DNA of 64,000 nt. Origin: Silvanigrella paludirubra (GTDB taxonomy: Bacteria > Bdellovibrionota_B > Oligoflexia > Silvanigrellales > Silvanigrellaceae). Within the stretch, counting starts at the first letter, position 1. Each line of letters opens with the position of its first letter. Below are positions 60,788 through 64,000 of the stretch, one piece after another. The notes under the pieces are model-generated. The model saw nothing but the letters and a program-made list of their open reading frames with translations. It was not told the origin of the DNA and made no database searches. The translations under genes and the position numbers were made by a program. The DNA is taken from contig NZ_WFLM01000002.1 of NCBI RefSeq assembly GCF_009208775.1, positions 682,001-746,000 on the forward strand, given 5' to 3'.

Positions 60788-61468
60788 ATGGAAGATTCAA
60801 AAACAAATTCTCTTCAAAATTCGGATGAATCAAATATTTCCAATAAGTCTGCGTTTGATTTATTAAAATCTAAGGTTGAAGCCATTTTATTTGTAGCTGA
60901 TACACCTTTAGAAGCCGGAGATATTCGAAACTGGATTGGTGAAGTATCTCTTTCTGATATTCGAATGGCTATAAGAGCATTGGCATTTGAATATGAAGAC
61001 AGGGCATTTGAAATTTTTGAAAATGGAAATAAATACCAAATCAGAACACGTATCGAACATATTGGTTTAATTAAAAAACAATATGCTGGTAAAGCACGTT
61101 CTTTAAGTAAAAATGCTTTAGAAACTTTAGCAATTATTGCATATAGACAGCCTATTACTCGTGCACAAATAAATGCACTTAGACAAGTAGATAGTTCATC
61201 TATTGTTCAAACGTTAAAAGAAAAAGAACTCATTTATGCTTCTGGAACAAGAAAAGAAGTTGGTAATCCACTAGAATATAAAACCTCTCAAAAGTTTTTA
61301 GAAGTTTTCGGACTTTCAAGTTTAAGTGAATTACCAAGCTTAAGATCATTACAAATGAATATAGATGATCAGAAAAAAGCAGTGCTTGCCCTAAACTCTA
61401 TTGAAGAGCAACAAGAAGACAATACTAGTGCTTCTGATATTGGATATTCATCACAAGAAGAGTCATAA
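60788..61468 (+). CDS. scpB: segregation and condensation protein B
   Basis: ScpB with ScpA and SMC forms the bacterial condensin that organises the chromosome. The ATG at 60788 follows AGGTG at 5 bases; a GTG at 60782 is also in frame. The 226 residues hold two winged-helix domains: VEAILFVADTPLEAGDIRNWIG near residues 30-50, FEIFENGNKYQIRTRIEH, then ARSLSKNALETLAIIAYRQPITRAQINALRQVDSSSIVQTLKEKELI, all close to family consensus (LSxAALETLAIIAYxQPITRxEIExIRGV). A Gln/Asp/Ser-rich tail follows. scpA is not in the window. Confidence 0.93.
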   Translation: MEDSKTNSLQNSDESNISNKSAFDLLKSKVEAILFVADTPLEAGDIRNWIGEVSLSDIRMAIRALAFEYEDRAFEIFENGNKYQIRTRIEHIGLIKKQYAGKARSLSKNALETLAIIAYRQPITRAQINALRQVDSSSIVQTLKEKELIYASGTRKEVGNPLEYKTSQKFLEVFGLSSLSELPSLRSLQMNIDDQKKAVLALNSIEEQQEDNTSASDIGYSSQEES

Positions 61469-61587
61469 AAAAAGACATAAATTAAATTCTCGTCTTAACA
61501 GAAGTAAAATCTGCTGGTATTATTTCTTGCACGAACATCTCTCGTATTTAATTGAGTTTGATGTGATATGGATTTTGGAGGTAATTT

Positions 61588-62424
61588 ATGAGTTTTTTTA
61601 ATAGTTTAGGGCGTTTTTTCTCCAGTGTATTTGGTCTTGCTGAAGGAAAAACCCAACGTATGACAGATAAAATGGTAACATCAAATGCAGACGCCATTCG
61701 CTCTCAATTCCGAAAAACAAAAGAAGATTGGAGCAAAGATTATCAAGAAATGCGTGAAGCCGTTGCAGAACTTATTCGAATTCGCGAAATGAAATCAGAT
61801 GAAGTTAAAAAAATTTCAAAAGAAAGCGAAGAACTTCAACAAAAAATGGCCGGAGCTATTGAACTTTACAAAAAAAATCCGGATGAAAGATACAAGTCAG
61901 CTTATGCACAACTTGCAGATAAATCCGAAAAAAATGAGCAAAGAGTAAAAGAACTTGAGGCTGAAATAGATGAACAGCAACAAGCAATCGAACGTTACAA
62001 GGTTAGATTACTTGAATTACAAACTCAAATTGACTCTTTAAATAAAGAAGAAGCAGAAACTGTTGCCGATATTATTAGTTCCCAAAAAATAAAAGAATTA
62101 AACGATCGTCTTTCAGGATTATCAGTTGACTCTTCTTCTAAAAATCTTGAAGCAATTCGCAATGCAAGACAAAAATCAAAAGCTGTTGCTAAACTTTCAA
62201 CAGAATTAACTGGTGCAGAAAAAACAGATCTTGATAAAGAATTACAAATGGCTGGATCAAGATCCAAACATTTATCTGCATTTGACAATGCAATATCTGA
62301 TAATAAAGTAGCAATAAAAAATGATCCTTTTGCCTCATTACCAAAAGCAAATTCAAACTCAAATTTATCTAATAAAGACACTGTAGATGCTGAATTAGCA
62401 AATTTAAAATCAGGAATAAATTAA
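61588..62424 (+). CDS. PspA/IM30-family membrane-remodelling protein
   Basis: PspA/Vipp1 proteins are bacterial ESCRT-III relatives that bind and protect membranes. The 278 residues begin with a short amphipathic helix (MSFFNSLGRFFSSVFGLAEG) and continue as a long coiled coil (about 50-180: EELQQKMAGAIELYKKNP, VKELEAEIDEQQQAIERYKVRLLELQTQI), followed by a helix and a disordered Ser/Asn tail (about 235-278). This hairpin of helices fits the family, although identity is low and PspB/C partners are missing. TTTGGAGG lies just before the ATG. Its last base is shared with the next gene's start (TAATG), indicating coupled translation. Confidence 0.7.
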   Translation: MSFFNSLGRFFSSVFGLAEGKTQRMTDKMVTSNADAIRSQFRKTKEDWSKDYQEMREAVAELIRIREMKSDEVKKISKESEELQQKMAGAIELYKKNPDERYKSAYAQLADKSEKNEQRVKELEAEIDEQQQAIERYKVRLLELQTQIDSLNKEEAETVADIISSQKIKELNDRLSGLSVDSSSKNLEAIRNARQKSKAVAKLSTELTGAEKTDLDKELQMAGSRSKHLSAFDNAISDNKVAIKNDPFASLPKANSNSNLSNKDTVDAELANLKSGIN

Positions 62425-63242
62425 TGATAAAACTTGTTGATGGCGAAGAATTTTCTATCATAGCAAAAAATAATATTTGCTTTGTTACGTTAAATAGCGC
62501 AACAACAAAAAATGCAATAAGTTTAAGAATGTCTTCAATTATGCAAAGTATTACTATTGAAGAAAATGGGAATCCTAGCCTTTTTGAGAAATTTATAAAC
62601 GAGCAAAACTGTCTTTTAATTGTCGTCAAATCGGATGTAGAGGGTATTTTTTCAAGCGGAGGGAATCTTTCTGAATTAGAAAAAAATGAACCTGAAGCTT
62701 GTAAATACTATTCCTCATCTATCAAAGCATTTTGTAAACTCCTTCATTCAACAAATGCCCCTTCTGTTACGTTACTTTCAGGTCCTTCTTTTGGAGGAGG
62801 AGTCGAATTCGCCCTTGCGACAGATTACCGATGGGGTATAGGAAAATCTTATGATTTTCATTTTACTCAAACAAAATTTGGAATACCTACTGGCTGGGGC
62901 GGAATGTTACGTTTAACCGAACTTTGTCCTCAGCTAAGTCCTCGCAAGGTTTCTTCTATAATTTTAGGTAAATTAAAATTTGATAATTCACAATTATTAA
63001 ATTTAGGTTTAGTAGATAAAGAATTTAACACTAAAAAAGCTTGTCAAACTGCATTAGATGAATGGGTTCATCATATTTTAGACTGCCCAAAATATCTAAT
63101 TGAAGAGTTAATGAATAGAAAAAATATTGAAAATCTAACCGATCTAGAAGAATATGACACCCATATTTTTAATAAATATTTTCTAAAAGATGAGCACAAA
63201 ATAAGAATTCATAAATTTTTATCGAGTAAAAAGAAAAAATGA
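62424..63242 (+). CDS. enoyl-CoA hydratase/isomerase family protein
   Basis: The crotonase fold is visible over 272 residues: NICFVTLNSATTKNAISLRM at the start, SSGGNLSELEK with the oxyanion-hole pattern (family: F-S-x-G-x-D), then APSVTLLSGPSFGGGVEFALATDYRWG (family: K-P-V-I-A-A-x-x-G-x-A-x-G-G-G-x-E-L-A-L-A-C-D) and GIPTGWGGMLRL. The first catalytic Glu is present in GVEFALA; the second (family: P-E-x-x-x-G) appears as P-T-G-W-G-G, so the exact hydratase chemistry is unsure. Substrate unknown. It is coupled to the PspA-like gene in front and overlaps the lipoprotein gene behind by 4 bases. Confidence 0.85.
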   Translation: MIKLVDGEEFSIIAKNNICFVTLNSATTKNAISLRMSSIMQSITIEENGNPSLFEKFINEQNCLLIVVKSDVEGIFSSGGNLSELEKNEPEACKYYSSSIKAFCKLLHSTNAPSVTLLSGPSFGGGVEFALATDYRWGIGKSYDFHFTQTKFGIPTGWGGMLRLTELCPQLSPRKVSSIILGKLKFDNSQLLNLGLVDKEFNTKKACQTALDEWVHHILDCPKYLIEELMNRKNIENLTDLEEYDTHIFNKYFLKDEHKIRIHKFLSSKKKK

Positions 63243-63439
63243 TTCAATTTAAAAAAATCTTTATAGTATTATTTTTATCTCTATTTTTCATGAGCTGTGG
63301 TTATAAAGCAGCTCCAGAGCCCTTTTTTGCGACCTCTCCCAGTTATATAGATCAAGAAGTATCTAGAAGAAAAGCGGAAAAAAAATTGACCTCTGAAAAT
63401 AAAGAAAAAAAGACAGATAAAAAAGAAGATAATAAATAG
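63239..63439 (+). CDS. small LptM-like lipoprotein
   Basis: A 66-residue lipoprotein with a short signal (IFIVLFLSLFFMSC) and Cys 20 in the lipobox, followed by GYKAAPEPFF, close to the C-G-x-K-G-P-x-x-x-P pattern of LptM (YifL), a small helper of the LptD outer-membrane assembly. The remainder is a Lys/Glu-rich linker (SRRKAEKKL...). It overlaps the previous gene by 4 bases (ATGA), so it is produced together with it. LptM identity is plausible, since the family is mostly recognised by this short motif. Confidence 0.65.
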   Translation: MIQFKKIFIVLFLSLFFMSCGYKAAPEPFFATSPSYIDQEVSRRKAEKKLTSENKEKKTDKKEDNK

Positions 63440-63483
63440 AAATTTATTTTTTATTTGGTGACACGTAAATTTATAACAATAGA

Positions 63484-64000
63484 TTAAATCTTTTTCCAAG
63501 ATCTAAACGTCAAATAAACTAAAACAAAAAATGGGATTATTAGACTCAAAAAATCAAAATATTTACTTAACAAACATGTTACTATAACTCCACTCCAAAA
63601 ATGAGCTTGTACAAATAAATGATGTTTTAAAACATTTTTTTTGGATTTAAATTGTTTTGGATTTATTATTGTTTGAGCTAATTCTGACAAAAGAGATACA
63701 TAATTTCCTGTCATTGCTGCTGTTGAAATTGCTATAGGATGACCACTTTTAATATTGTAATTTTGAATATAGCTTGAAAACGAAGCAATAGAAACAACAA
63801 TTAATGCCCATATATTAGCTTCTTTTAAATGTCCTAACTTATACAAAATATGAGCACTTACCATAAATAAAAAATAAAAAATGCACTTTGTAAAAAATGC
63901 ATGAAAAAGTTCTTTTTGAGGTTGAAGATGCTTTGATTTTGAATATATTTGTTTATAGATTTGATGAGATAGGACAAAAAAAACGAAAACAATAACAATT
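63484..64000 (-). CDS. DUF1275 (YoaK)-like membrane protein, cut by the right window edge
   Basis: The frame is open from the right edge and ends at 63484; an internal Met at 63864 is not likely to be the true start since coding-like sequence (IVIVFVFFVLSHQIYKQIY ...) continues upstream. The visible part carries three to four hydrophobic segments and a block resembling the DUF1275 signature, VSIASFSSYIQNYNIKSGHPIAISTAAMTGNYVSLL (family: A-x-x-x-G-x-Q-N ... T-x-x-x-T-G-x-x-x-x-L). The 5' part lies outside. Function unknown. It is convergent with the LptM-like gene, 44 bases away, with no clear terminator. Confidence 0.6.
   Translation of the reverse strand, partial: IVIVFVFFVLSHQIYKQIYSKSKHLQPQKELFHAFFTKCIFYFLFMVSAHILYKLGHLKEANIWALIVVSIASFSSYIQNYNIKSGHPIAISTAAMTGNYVSLLSELAQTIINPKQFKSKKNVLKHHLFVQAHFWSGVIVTCLLSKYFDFLSLIIPFFVLVYLTFRSWKKI

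Overview
The window is AT-rich Gram-negative chromosomal DNA (roughly 30% GC by eye, not counted). It carries an outer-membrane-type type VI secretion system (T6SS), lipoproteins, a beta-barrel candidate and standard housekeeping genes (nusG, secE, rpmH, fmt, scpB, folK, rlmB). The low GC, TTG starts and unusual gene mix (plant-like methionine S-methyltransferase, alkyl-DHAP synthase, a divergent T6SS) suggest a deltaproteobacterium-like or Bdellovibrionota lineage such as Silvanigrellales. That placement is inference; no 16S rRNA gene is present.

Region 1 (1-12922, + strand): the 3' part of tssM, then tssB, tssC, an Hcp-position gene, tssE and tssA. Next comes a putative effector with a LysM-like start and a glycine-zipper membrane end. 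It is followed by six tandem paralogues of a roughly 275-residue membrane protein, one frameshifted. They are best read as an immunity-gene array, and most copies still carry the last codons of the effector gene across their start codons. Region 2 (12923-14571): decayed DNA with two inverted copies of a short repeat around a RelE/HigB-like toxin and HTH antitoxin pair, plus a broken antitoxin-like gene.

Region 3 (14572-33268): on the minus strand, two diverged TssF-like genes with an unknown gene between them, VgrG with 16-residue needle repeats, PAAR, a Tae4 amidase effector and two small membrane proteins. Then follow a solitary sdhA with a Fur-box-like site, two related lipoproteins (+), tssK, and a 1391-residue protein with a ruined helicase core but an apparently intact Vsr-like nuclease end. 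Recognisable tssL, tssJ, clpV and a full-length tssG are not seen here.

Region 4 (33393-45687): asnA, a tiny Cys/Ser/Asn-rich peptide gene, two sensor-kinase-type genes facing apart, and a tight minus-strand operon of a small membrane protein, methionine S-methyltransferase, acetyl-CoA synthetase and a degenerate terpene-synthase-like protein. An outer-membrane protein gene is divergent to it.

Region 5 (45839-52684): fatty acyl-CoA reductase, PlsC-type acyltransferase, short-chain reductase and alkyl-DHAP synthase together give the steps of ether-glycerolipid synthesis. A lipoprotein phosphatase (ParB-like plus phytase-type PTP) gene lies among them.

Region 6 (52785-64000): receiver-TPR and PilZ genes, nusG-secE, pgeF, rlmB with a repetitive basic tail, rpmH, folK, fmt, scpB, a PspA-like protein, an enoyl-CoA hydratase homologue, an LptM-like lipoprotein and a DUF1275-like membrane protein cut by the right edge.
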